Below, piece after piece: positions 1-6,723 of a stretch of DNA of 15,196 bases. The position numbers and the translations under genes were made by a program. The notes under the pieces are model-generated. The model was not told the DNA's origin, did not search any database, and saw only the letters and a list, made by a program, of their open reading frames with translations. Source of the stretch: an uncultured Lachnospiraceae bacterium. Its GTDB lineage: Bacteria > Bacillota > Clostridia > Lachnospirales > Lachnospiraceae. Position 1 is the stretch's first letter. Every line of letters starts with the position of its first letter. Location: positions 1 to 15,196 of the forward strand of contig CAMWTF010000021.1 in assembly GCA_947177105.1 (NCBI GenBank), written 5' to 3'.

Positions 1-212
1 AGTTCCTTTAATCGGTTTAGTTTCTGCCCCTTTGAAAGATGTACCGTTTCCAACTCTTGGTTTTCCCGATTGATGTTGCCCCTCTCGGTCTGTATGCCCT
101 TGCGTTCTAAAGCGTTGGCAACCGCCCCGATATGGATTGTCGGCTCTCTGTCAATGCCCTGTTCCTTAAAAGAACGGTGTTCCCAATGTACCGCAAGTCG
201 AATATAACGCCC
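1..212 (-). pseudogene. MobA/MobL-family (MobQ-type) relaxase, internal fragment
   Basis: The minus strand from 179 to the window edge reads HRSFKEQGIDREPTIHIG followed by ALERKGIQTERGNINRE. This is the conserved block after the HxH nicking motif in MobA/MobL relaxases, which cut the transfer origin of mobilizable plasmids and transposons. The frame is open from 212 (just after a TGA at 213-215) to base 1 and probably continues beyond the window. Upstream of HRSF there are only about 11 codons before the stop, and no relaxase N-terminus or catalytic Tyr/His region is seen in any frame, so the 5' part has been lost or shifted out of frame. I read it as a remnant of an integrated mobile element. 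The family is recognised from the motif only; whether the 3' half is intact cannot be judged here. Confidence 0.62.
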
Positions 213-250
213 TCACCCATCCATTCTATCTTTTTAGCTAAATTCACAAA

Positions 251-280
251 TAAGAAAAGCCCTGTATCATACAGAGCCTT
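251..280 (-). terminator. Probable intrinsic terminator in the mobile-element remnant
   Basis: On the minus strand a 9-bp stem (GCTCTGTAT pairing with ATACAGGGC, one G-U pair) is followed by TTTTCTTATTT. It lies between the orphan C-terminal fragment at 337-438 and the relaxase fragment, and could end transcripts coming from spmA. The loop is only about 3 nt if the innermost pair stays open. Confidence 0.5.
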
Positions 281-336
281 TCTAGCCTTTGATCATTCAC
301 TCATTGTTGTTTCATTTTTCTACAAAAACAATAATA

Positions 337-438
337 TTACAGATATATCTCTGCCACTTTAGCAGAATTAGCTTTTCTTACGATAAGTTCCGACTGTTTT
401 GCTTCTCCGCTTTCATACCGCTTTTCATCTCCGGTCTT
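337..438 (-). pseudogene. Unrecognised C-terminal coding fragment overlapping the spmA end
   Basis: One minus-strand frame is open for 33 codons and ends with KANSAKVAEIYL and a TAA at 337-339. It has no in-frame start codon and begins right after a TAA at 439-441, inside the last codons of spmA. The residues look protein-like (charged, then a hydrophobic tail) rather than random, and mobile-element debris follows. I therefore read it as the 3' stub of a gene cut at a recombination junction near 425-440. I do not recognise the family. The alternative is a chance open frame. A second frame from the ATG overlapping the spmA stop codes for only 16 residues and does not resemble SpmB. Confidence 0.3.
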
Positions 439-1099
439 TTATTTTGCAATACGCCACCGCCACCACCGTGCTGACCAGCGTAGCCAGGATGGAAGGCGCT
501 ATGATCGCCGCTGGGCGGGTACTGCCATACTGGCTGCGGTAGGCAATCATATTTACAGGAATCAACTGCAGGGAAGATATGTTCAGAATTAGGAAGGTAC
601 ACATTTCCTTGCTGGCCATCCGGCCTTTTACTCCCTGTGAGCCCTTTTTCCTTCCTTCCCCTTTCTCCGGCAGCCCTCCGCCCGGATGTCCCTGAAATAA
701 ATCCTCCAGATACTCGGGATTCCCCCTCTCCGCCTCCAGCTTCGCCAGCTCCTCCATGGCCTTCAGCCCTGCCGGGGTGCAGGCCCAGCCCAGCCCCAGC
801 ACGTTGGCGATAATATTGGTGGCGATGTATTCTCTGGCCTTATGCCCCTTGGGAATCCTTGGAAACAGAAAGCCCAGCAGCGGACTGATCCCCCTGGTCA
901 GCTTTGCCACCAGACCCGCCTGCTGGGCAATCTCCATCAGCCCCATCCACAGGGCCATGACTCCCGCCGTGGTGATGCACAGGGATATCCCCTCCCCTGC
1001 GCTGTCCAGCGCCGCGTTGGTGATAGCCTCCAAATTGCCGGTAAATGCAGCATAAATAATGCCGATGGCGATCATGGCCGCCCACAGATAGTTCAGCAT
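425..1099 (-). CDS. spmA: Spore maturation protein A (nucleoside-recognition/Gate domain membrane protein)
   Basis: A 224-residue integral membrane protein. Family knowledge: SpmA acts with SpmB in the forespore to help dehydrate the spore core. Seen here: an N-terminal membrane segment (about residues 3-20), a second one (about 36-57), the conserved stretch IIANVLGLGWACTPAGLKAM, then EMCTFLILNISSLQLIPVNM and a last hydrophobic segment ending CKIKDRR. Start: the ATG at 1099 follows GGGAAAGAGGG; the ATG at 1138 would only add a charged, non-homologous extension. The protein is a little longer than usual (about 200) because of a Gly/Lys-rich hydrophilic insert (about residues 133-157) between the two conserved parts. 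spmB normally overlaps or directly follows; here it is absent and mobile-element remnants follow. A small perfect inverted repeat (GTGGGA-TC-TCCCAC, 1163-1176) lies upstream; no clear sigma-E promoter was identified. Confidence 0.88.
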   Translation of the reverse strand: MLNYLWAAMIAIGIIYAAFTGNLEAITNAALDSAGEGISLCITTAGVMALWMGLMEIAQQAGLVAKLTRGISPLLGFLFPRIPKGHKAREYIATNIIANVLGLGWACTPAGLKAMEELAKLEAERGNPEYLEDLFQGHPGGGLPEKGEGRKKGSQGVKGRMASKEMCTFLILNISSLQLIPVNMIAYRSQYGSTRPAAIIAPSILATLVSTVVAVAYCKIKDRR

Positions 1100-1200
1100 T
1101 GTCCCTCTTTCCCTGCCTCTCTTATGCAGGCAGAGCATCTGACTTTATACCAACATATTCCAGTGGGATCTCCCACAGAACAAATTTTTCGGATATCCCC

Positions 1201-1230
1201 AAAAAAAGGACAACCGATGACCGGTTGTCC
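1201..1230 (-). terminator. Intrinsic terminator of the 76-residue protein gene
   Basis: On the minus strand GGACAACCG, a 5-nt loop and CGGTTGTCC form a perfect 9-bp stem followed directly by seven T residues (1201-1207). It begins 10 nt past the stop codon at 1240 and separates this gene from spmA. Confidence 0.9.
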
Positions 1231-1239
1231 CCTGCTGCC

Positions 1240-1470
1240 TTATTTGCTGAATAATCCTTTCAAGGCATCCACTGCGTCTGAAACATTGTCCACCGTCAGC
1301 TTTGCCTTGACCCCCTGGATCACCTGATTTATCACATCATCAGGCAAATCCACACCCAGTATGCTCTCCAAAGCCTTTACCGGCTCCTTCTGGAATTGCT
1401 CCTGCAATTTTTTGTCCTTGCTGATACTTTCCACTGCCTTTTTGATCTGTTCTTTTATATCCATGCCCAT
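1240..1470 (-). CDS. Small protein of unknown function (76 aa), Clostridia-type helical protein
   Basis: This encodes a 76-residue, Lys/Asp/Glu-rich, probably all-helical soluble protein. No signal peptide, membrane segment or Cys is present. The middle part, QEQFQKEPVKALESILGVDL followed by PDDVINQV, resembles in pattern the helical N-terminal domain of NHLP/Nif11-type leader peptides (F-x-x-D/E-P-x-x-A-L-x-x-x-G-v-x-L-P-x-D). It lacks a Cys-rich or GG-ending core, so I do not call it a precursor. From memory, similar free-standing small proteins are common in Clostridia and have no assigned role. Start: the ATG at 1470 has AGGAGG 5 nt upstream; the next ATG at 1464 is spaced less well. It is a monocistronic unit with its own promoter (1502-1531) and terminator (1201-1230). 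Confidence 0.75.
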   Translation of the reverse strand: MGMDIKEQIKKAVESISKDKKLQEQFQKEPVKALESILGVDLPDDVINQVIQGVKAKLTVDNVSDAVDALKGLFSK

Positions 1471-1501
1471 GTACTCCTCCTCTGTTTTTATGGATACTCC
1501 T

Positions 1502-1531
1502 ATTATAAAGGACAATCCGAACTTTTGTAAA
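1502..1531 (-). promoter_or_regulatory. Sigma-A-type promoter of the 76-residue protein gene
   Basis: Minus strand: -35 TTTACA (1526-1531), 18-bp spacer, -10 TATAAT (1502-1507). The expected transcript start near 1495 gives a leader of about 25 nt carrying AGGAGG. Confidence 0.7.
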
Positions 1532-1557
1532 GAATATAAATTCTCTATTTTCCCTTC

Positions 1558-1661
1558 TATACTTACTAACGATTAGATTTTCCTTTCCGCACAGCGCATG
1601 TTGCCCGATTATGCGACATACGCTGTGCGGAAATTGGAAAATCTTAGCGTTAGTCAGTATA
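1558..1661. repeat. 104-bp near-perfect palindrome, MITE-like
   Basis: The arms at 1558-1596 and 1621-1661 are reverse complements apart from three substitutions and a 2-nt bulge. They begin TATACTTACTAACG on one side and end CGTTAGTCAGTATA on the other. The centre (TGTTGC...GCGACA) continues the pairing, so nearly the whole element folds into one long hairpin. The ends can be read as TA duplications flanking TACTnACTAACG terminal inverted repeats, as in small non-autonomous elements moved by IS630/Tc1-type transposases. The right arm contains the last three codons and stop of the GH51 gene. It may also serve as that gene's 3' end, although no T-tract follows. No transposase gene is present. 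Confidence 0.75.
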
Positions 1662-3620
1662 ATTTCCTATCCGTAGCACGGCAAAGGACAGCGGCGGCAG
1701 CACAATGCCTTCAGGACCCGCAAGCTGCTGCTCATAAGGAGCGATCTTTTGAGGCTCCTGGATGCTGTTGTGGGCATCCCCCTCCGAACCTGTCAGGATT
1801 GTGGCCTGTATCCTGCGCTTGTCCGCCCATATCTCAGGAAGTTCCAAATCTATTTCCTGCGGCTCATCCCCGGAGTTGACAATCTTGAGGATGACCTCCC
1901 CCGTTTTCTCCCTGCAGCTGACAGAGTAATAGAGCCCCTGGGCCGCCGCATCCTTGTCCATACAGGTTTCCAACATGGCATCACCCATGTTGCAGGCATA
2001 CATCTTCTGCACATAATAGCTGGGGCTGCCGTAGCAGGCCGTCCCGTCGAACCATATCATGTCCGGGGACCACTGGGCATATCCCAGCCTGGCAAACAGC
2101 GGCGCATAGGAAGCCAGATAAACCACGTCCGCATTCCTCTCCACCCCGGTGAGGAACGCCGCCTCCGCCAACGCTCCTTCCAGCGTATTGGCCTGGGGCT
2201 TATTGAACCCACTGTCGGGATGGGCCGCATATTCCCCGGAGAACACCTTCACTTCCCTGGGGTAATTGTCATAAAAATCCACATGATCGTAGAGCCACTG
2301 AGGCTTCACATAATAATGCTCGTCCACCGCATACACAAAATTCTCCTGCTTTCCATGGGCGTGATAAAATTCCCATGCCTTGTCATATCTCTCGGAGGTG
2401 ACATCCGGCCCGGCAGATCCAATGAGCCTGATATGCGGATCCTGCCCGTGTATGGTCTTTTCAAAAATCTCGTACCGTTCAAAGAAATCAGCCCGCTCCG
2501 TCTGCCACTGCTCATTGCCCACACCCAGCAGAGACAGTCCAAAAGGCTCCTTATGCCCCATCCGGGCGCGCACGTCCCCCCAGGGAGTGCCTTCCTCTCC
2601 GTTGGCAAACTCAATCAGATCAAGCGCGTCTTGCAAAAACTCCTGAAACGCAGGGTTGTCAATAGCCACCATCTCGTCGGACTGATACTGGCATGCAAAG
2701 CCCACGTTCAACACGGGCAGGGGCCTGGCGCCGATCAACTCGCAGAGCAGGAAATACTCATAATATCCCAGCCCCAATGTCTGATTGTAATGGCTGTACT
2801 TGCTCTCGTACCGGTTCTCCTCGTTATTGCCGTGTACGGCCCACCGGTTCCAGTTATTCCTCCTGGCCCACACAGGTTTCAGGGAATCCTTGAATCGATA
2901 GCGGTTTGCCAGGGTGTTCCCCTCCACGATACATCCTCCCGGGAAACGCAGGAAACCTGGCTTAAGCTCCTTCAGCATGTCAAACAGATCCCGGCGGAAG
3001 ATCCCGCTGACGGCATCGCCGGGAAACAGGGATACAAAGTCCAGTTCCACCGTGCCGGGCTCGGACAGGGCCAGAACAAAGCTTCCCTTCTCCACATCCT
3101 CCTCAGCCCGCATGACCGCCTCATACTTGCGGAAATGATTGTAAGTCTCCTCCTGTCCTTGGGAGGCGGCGACCCCGACCCGGGCATACTGCGCGCCGCC
3201 CTTGTCCACAAAGGCTTCAAAATTCCCTGCGAAGTTCACACAGCGGGCCCAAAAAACCAGCTTGTATTCCATCCCCTTCTTTAAATAGATACCCTCAAAG
3301 GCTTTGTTCTGTATGCCCTCTCCGGCCCGCTCCGCCTGCAGGCGCATATAGTGAGGATTCTCCTCGCTGTGGGGACTGCCGGTGACAGGGCGGGCCGCCC
3401 CTTCCGCCCCGGCCGGATACATGCTCCAGGCATAACTCCCGTCATACTCTGCCTGATAGTCTTTTGCGCCCCCGGTGGCTTTCATGAACTCAAAGGATCG
3501 GTTCTCCAGCATCTCCGCATACAGCCCGCCGTCCGCCGCATAGTTGATGTCCTCAAAGAAAAGCCCTATCATCCCTTTCTGGATCTTAATCTTTTCCTCG
3601 GCACTGATTTTTATTTTCAT
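1650..3620 (-). CDS. GH51 alpha-L-arabinofuranosidase, intracellular
   Basis: A 656-residue glycoside hydrolase family 51 enzyme that releases terminal alpha-L-arabinose from arabinoxylan, arabinan or arabinoxyloglucan fragments. Domains in order: the N-terminal GH51 signature GLFFEDINYAADGGLYAEML (19-38), an inserted jelly-roll resembling CBM4/9 (about 90-200), a TIM barrel (about 210-500) and a C-terminal beta-sandwich. Catalytic residues visible: acid/base Glu370 in GVGNEQW and nucleophile Glu463 in VFSGEY; FLRFPGGC (223-230) is the usual strand-loop. No signal peptide, so cytoplasmic, acting on imported oligosaccharides. Start: the ATG at 3620 is preceded by GAGGTAA. The space to the acpP terminator is only about 45 bp and contains a small palindrome (AATAATAAATTATT, 3639-3652); no strong promoter is visible, so expression may rest on readthrough or a weak promoter. 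The last residues (YTD) fall inside the palindrome at 1558-1661. Confidence 0.95.
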   Translation of the reverse strand: MKIKISAEEKIKIQKGMIGLFFEDINYAADGGLYAEMLENRSFEFMKATGGAKDYQAEYDGSYAWSMYPAGAEGAARPVTGSPHSEENPHYMRLQAERAGEGIQNKAFEGIYLKKGMEYKLVFWARCVNFAGNFEAFVDKGGAQYARVGVAASQGQEETYNHFRKYEAVMRAEEDVEKGSFVLALSEPGTVELDFVSLFPGDAVSGIFRRDLFDMLKELKPGFLRFPGGCIVEGNTLANRYRFKDSLKPVWARRNNWNRWAVHGNNEENRYESKYSHYNQTLGLGYYEYFLLCELIGARPLPVLNVGFACQYQSDEMVAIDNPAFQEFLQDALDLIEFANGEEGTPWGDVRARMGHKEPFGLSLLGVGNEQWQTERADFFERYEIFEKTIHGQDPHIRLIGSAGPDVTSERYDKAWEFYHAHGKQENFVYAVDEHYYVKPQWLYDHVDFYDNYPREVKVFSGEYAAHPDSGFNKPQANTLEGALAEAAFLTGVERNADVVYLASYAPLFARLGYAQWSPDMIWFDGTACYGSPSYYVQKMYACNMGDAMLETCMDKDAAAQGLYYSVSCREKTGEVILKIVNSGDEPQEIDLELPEIWADKRRIQATILTGSEGDAHNSIQEPQKIAPYEQQLAGPEGIVLPPLSFAVLRIGNYTD

Positions 3621-3664
3621 ACGCTTACCTCGTTTCCGAATAATAAATTATTTTAACTCCCACT

Positions 3665-3695
3665 ATAAAAACGGCTTTGAATTCCTTCAAAGCCG
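3665..3695 (-). terminator. Intrinsic terminator of acpP
   Basis: On the minus strand CGGCTTTGAA-GGAA-TTCAAAGCCG is a perfect 10-bp stem with a 4-nt loop, followed by TTTTTAT. It starts about 20 nt after the acpP stop codon. Confidence 0.92.
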
Positions 3696-3714
3696 CCGCC
3701 AGGGATTGTTCTTG

Positions 3715-3948
3715 TTATTCCTCTACGCCGCTTTCCTTCATCAGCTTGATGATATCGCCAACGGTTTCAATACCCTCCAGGTTCTCAGAGGGAATCTCAA
3801 TGTCATACTCCTCCTCAAATGCCATCACCAGTTCAAACAGATCCAGGGAGTCTGCGCCCAGATCATCTTTGAAGGAAGTGCTCTCGGTAATCTCATCCAC
3901 ATCCAGATTCAACTGCTTTGCAATGATTTCTTTTACTTTTTCCAACAT
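3715..3948 (-). CDS. acpP: Acyl carrier protein
   Basis: A 77-residue, strongly acidic four-helix protein that carries growing acyl chains on a 4'-phosphopantetheine arm, normally for type II fatty acid synthesis. The attachment site is Ser34 in DLGADSLDLFELVM, and the C-terminal part (EIPSENLEGIETVGDIIKLM) is typical of the family. Start: the ATG at 3948 has AGGAGAGG upstream. An in-frame upstream ATG would add 23 unrelated residues that lie in the leader. The gene has its own strong promoter and terminator and no fatty-acid synthesis genes beside it, so it is either a stand-alone housekeeping copy or an accessory ACP. Nothing ties it to the distant RiPP operon. Confidence 0.95.
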   Translation of the reverse strand: MLEKVKEIIAKQLNLDVDEITESTSFKDDLGADSLDLFELVMAFEEEYDIEIPSENLEGIETVGDIIKLMKESGVEE

Positions 3949-4029
3949 ACTTGTAACCTCTCCTTTAGTCAGGGCTTTTCCTGATATAGAATACCCTTTT
4001 TTCATGGTAATTAGCATAAAGCTATAGAA

Positions 4030-4058
4030 AGTATAGGAGTTAATAGAGCGTTTGTCAA
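4030..4058 (-). promoter_or_regulatory. Strong sigma-A promoter of acpP
   Basis: Minus strand: consensus -35 TTGACA (4053-4058), exactly 17 bp, -10 TATACT (4030-4035). The -35 starts 6 bp after the stop codon of the upstream lipoprotein gene. The predicted leader is about 75 nt, from about 4023 to the ATG at 3948. Confidence 0.88.
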
Positions 4059-4064
4059 GCCCTT

Positions 4065-6524
4065 TTACCAGTTTTCATTCAGATACAGCTGCACCCGGCT
4101 CTGGATGATGCCGGCAACGGTCCGGGCATCCTTATCCCCGGCAAAAAAGGCGTCCGCCTCCTCCAAGATAATCTCCTCTATAGGCTCCGTTATTCCTGTG
4201 GAAATCCGGCAGCTGTCCATAAAGGTCAGATATTCCGGCAGATAAGAGGTGCCGTCCGGCTTGGCATCTATCTCCATGGCTCCCTGGGGGGTCCGCAGGA
4301 ACACAATGGGCTTGGCATCCGATCTCCTGTACTCTACTTTCTCCGATATCCTCTCGGTAAAAGTGTCCCTTCGCACGGGATAATCCGCCTTCTCCTGGCA
4401 CCCCCGGCTGACAATGTAGTTAATAAACTCCTCCGCCAGTTCCTCATGTTCAGTGTCAGCGCATATTGCGATTCCCTCGTAGCAGTTCAAAAAATTTCCG
4501 TTGTCGCCCTGGGTGGGATATCCCACCATATGATATTCCTCCCCCAGGTAGGCCATGTCTTCGCAGAACCTCCTGAAATCACCGGCGGACCCAAGGGGCT
4601 TGTAGCACAGAATTTCTCCCTCTTTCAACCGCTTCCTGGCCGCTGCCAGCTCTGTGTCCATATTGATAGAATTTCCCATGGAACTGGTCTGGGCATATCG
4701 CTTGCACACCTCCAGCAGATGGCAAAATTCCTCAGTGTCAAAATAGGCTTTGCCCTCCTCCAGATCCAGCAGGGAGCAGTGCTCCAGATCCGCTAAAAAG
4801 AAATAGCACAGCAGATATCTCCCTGTCAGATCATTGCCAAAGGGCTCATTGAGAATGGACTGCACAGGATGTCCGGCCTGCTCCTGCTGCTCCAGCAAAG
4901 CCACCACATCCTCCCAGGTCCAGGTATCCTCCGGCCACAGCTTATTGGAGACAAACAGAGTTGTGGCGGCAGCTGTGTGGGAAATGCTGTAAAGTCCGCC
5001 GTTCATCATGCCGTTCTCCAGCACCCCGTCGAAGATCTGCTCCTGTGTGTCCTGATCCAATACCTGTGACAGTTCTGTCAGAAGTCCCTTTTCCTGCAGG
5101 GTTCTCAGCTGCGCCGGCAGAGCCATCAACAGATCCGGCCCATTCCCCGCCGCCAGATCGGCCTGGATCCTGGTCCAGCTGCTGTCCCTCCCCTCCCAGC
5201 TGTCGGGCAGCTGAAGATTGATCTTAACGCCCGGATGTAACCTATTAAACTCTCCCACATACATGTTGGTGTAGGCATCCGCAAAAGCATTGTAGCATGC
5301 CAGTGTCAATTCCACCTGCTCCACATCCTCGTTGGCGATTCTAAACAGATATTCCCTGCCGCCGTCGTCATAAAAGAGCACAATGTCGCCGCTGCTGTTC
5401 TGCAGAAATGCGCAATACTCTCTGAATGAGGCGCCTCCTCCAAGATACAGATTCTCGCAGCTGCCCGTGGAGGCATCCCAACGCACCAGAGCATTGTTGG
5501 AATTTACATAGTACAGATCCCCGTAAGCATTCATGACACGGCTGTCAACAAACTGATAAGCGCCCTCATAGAGCTTTACCTGCCGCTCCTGCCCTATGGA
5601 CCAGAACACATTGGCCAGTTCCTCATAGCTGACCGCCTCCCATATACATCTTCCCTGGCTGTCATGGTACAGATTGACATTGGGCTGCCCCAGTCCCTGG
5701 GCAGGATCCAGCACCATTGCCAGTTCTCCCGATGCCTCTATGATTCCGTACTGACCGCTTTCATCGGTTCCCCGGACGCAGTAATATCCCCTGCTGTCCC
5801 ACTTGGCAGTATCCTCCCACAGATAGCCTCCCTCCTGAATCAGCCGGGCCTCCCCCAGGGCGGGCAGCAGATCCTGGCTATCCTCCACATGCCCGTCCTG
5901 GTCAAACCATACCCCATAATATCCTATTATCTGGTGGGACTGCCTATCCTGCTCCTGGACAAAAGCTACCACTCTGCCTTCCGCCACATCTATAGATACC
6001 ACATCATGAGCGCCTGTCAGTTCCAGTTCCTCCAGATACAGTTGACGGCACTCCATCTCCAGCGTATCCCCGTCAACATGGTTCAGGAAATACAAGAACT
6101 CCCAATTCTCCTGGTCCTCCACATAATTGTCGCAGCGGACCAGAACATAGTAATCCTTGCCATCCACTGTCCGATGTTTGGCGCCGCTGACCATATCCTG
6201 AGGAATTTGCAGCAGATCCTCCTGATAGGCAGTCAGATTCCACCAGGACGGCGCCGGCACTGCCTTCTGCGGCTCCTGCCAGGGCTGGGTCAGCAAGTCA
6301 TAGGGCTCCCTGCCCTCCAGCACAGACACCCGGGCCGCCGCCGTATCTCCGGCATTGTTCTCTGTCATATACAGAGACTCCGCCTCCGGGGAATTTATTG
6401 CCGTATTAGATACCAATCCCAGCTCACCCGGACTGTCATCCGCCTGCCCGCAGCCGGCCAGCGCTTGCATACACAGGGCCGTCCACAGGGCCAGCGCCGT
6501 AAATTTTTTTCTGTATTTTTTCAT
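4065..6524 (-). CDS. Surface lipoprotein: propeller-like N-terminal region fused to an ABC family-1 sugar-binding domain
   Basis: A 819-residue secreted lipoprotein. Residues 1-24 are a signal peptide (KKYRKK, a hydrophobic core) ending in lipobox LAGC; Cys25 is the predicted lipidated residue, so the protein would be tethered outside the membrane. Residues of about 60-400 form a beta-rich stretch with recurring strand-and-Asp/Gly-turn patterns, propeller-like. From about 405 a family-1 extracellular solute-binding domain follows (YVGEFNRLHPGVKINLQL, AAGNGPDLLMALP, AYLGEEYHMVGYPTQGDNGN, EELAEEFINYIVS). About twice the length of ordinary sugar-binding proteins. Start: the ATG at 6524 has AGGAGG 7 nt upstream; a GTG at 6542 would place the RBS inside the gene. 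No permease or ATPase genes adjoin, so it either shares a transporter encoded elsewhere or acts as a sensor. Its leader has an activator-like site and an attenuator-like hairpin. Ligand unknown; carbohydrate is inferred from neighbours. Confidence 0.85.
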   Translation of the reverse strand: MKKYRKKFTALALWTALCMQALAGCGQADDSPGELGLVSNTAINSPEAESLYMTENNAGDTAAARVSVLEGREPYDLLTQPWQEPQKAVPAPSWWNLTAYQEDLLQIPQDMVSGAKHRTVDGKDYYVLVRCDNYVEDQENWEFLYFLNHVDGDTLEMECRQLYLEELELTGAHDVVSIDVAEGRVVAFVQEQDRQSHQIIGYYGVWFDQDGHVEDSQDLLPALGEARLIQEGGYLWEDTAKWDSRGYYCVRGTDESGQYGIIEASGELAMVLDPAQGLGQPNVNLYHDSQGRCIWEAVSYEELANVFWSIGQERQVKLYEGAYQFVDSRVMNAYGDLYYVNSNNALVRWDASTGSCENLYLGGGASFREYCAFLQNSSGDIVLFYDDGGREYLFRIANEDVEQVELTLACYNAFADAYTNMYVGEFNRLHPGVKINLQLPDSWEGRDSSWTRIQADLAAGNGPDLLMALPAQLRTLQEKGLLTELSQVLDQDTQEQIFDGVLENGMMNGGLYSISHTAAATTLFVSNKLWPEDTWTWEDVVALLEQQEQAGHPVQSILNEPFGNDLTGRYLLCYFFLADLEHCSLLDLEEGKAYFDTEEFCHLLEVCKRYAQTSSMGNSINMDTELAAARKRLKEGEILCYKPLGSAGDFRRFCEDMAYLGEEYHMVGYPTQGDNGNFLNCYEGIAICADTEHEELAEEFINYIVSRGCQEKADYPVRRDTFTERISEKVEYRRSDAKPIVFLRTPQGAMEIDAKPDGTSYLPEYLTFMDSCRISTGITEPIEEIILEEADAFFAGDKDARTVAGIIQSRVQLYLNENW

Positions 6525-6550
6525 TCTGCTGCCTCCTCGCACGGACTCAT

Positions 6551-6613
6551 AAAAAATACCCCTCTATCCACAACCGTAACTCCCAAAGGCTTACAATCTG
6601 AATAGAAGGGTAT
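6551..6613 (-). terminator. Intrinsic-terminator-like hairpin in the lipoprotein leader (attenuator or sRNA terminator)
   Basis: In the minus-strand transcript ATACCCTTCTATTC (6600-6613) pairs over 14 consecutive positions, two of them G-U, with GGATAGAGGGGTAT (6556-6569), enclosing a 30-nt loop and followed by a run of T residues (6551-6556). It lies between the promoter at 6636-6664 and the lipoprotein start at 6524, so transcripts must pass it to reach the gene. It is also the first terminator-like structure after GH31. Whether it is conditional is inference. Confidence 0.7.
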
Positions 6614-6635
6614 CTGTCACAGTCCTGTTTAAAAC

Positions 6636-6664
6636 ATTATAACAGGCTGATAAATGGCGGACAA
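6636..6664 (-). promoter_or_regulatory. Promoter of the lipoprotein transcript
   Basis: Minus strand: -10 TATAAT (6636-6641, perfect), 17-bp spacer, -35 TTGTCC (6659-6664, 4 of 6). The weak -35 next to phased upstream boxes suits an activator-dependent promoter. A short inverted repeat, CCTGTT...AACAGG (6624-6646), spans the -10 and could be an operator. Confidence 0.65.
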
Positions 6665-6668
6665 TGTC

Positions 6669-6706
6669 CTTAAATTAATCTTAAATGTCCTTAAATAAAT
6701 CTTAAA
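6669..6706 (-). promoter_or_regulatory. Four phased TTTAAG boxes, response-regulator-type binding site
   Basis: On the minus strand the hexamer TTTAAG occurs four times (6669-6674, 6680-6685, 6690-6695, 6701-6706) with periods of 11, 10 and 11 bp, as two near-identical 21-bp units differing at one base. The array ends 4 bp upstream of the -35 box. Direct repeats spaced by one helical turn directly upstream of a poor -35 are typical of OmpR/PhoB-family activators. The regulator's identity is unknown. Confidence 0.6.
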
Positions 6707-6723
6707 AATCGGCTTTGAACTCC

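Noticed and set aside
1558..1661. Integron attC site
   Set aside because: Size and fold are similar, but the ends do not match the RYYYAAC/GTTRRRY core sites and no integron integrase or cassette array is present.
1749..3284. A 511-codon open frame on the plus strand opposite GH51
   Set aside because: It lies fully antisense to a clear GH51 gene in GC-rich DNA and its translation matches no domain I know; long antisense frames are expected there.
3715..3948. ACP-like partner of the RiPP pathway, as reported for some clostridial peptide systems
   Set aside because: It is a canonical fatty-acid-type ACP with its own promoter and terminator, more than 5 kb from the operon.
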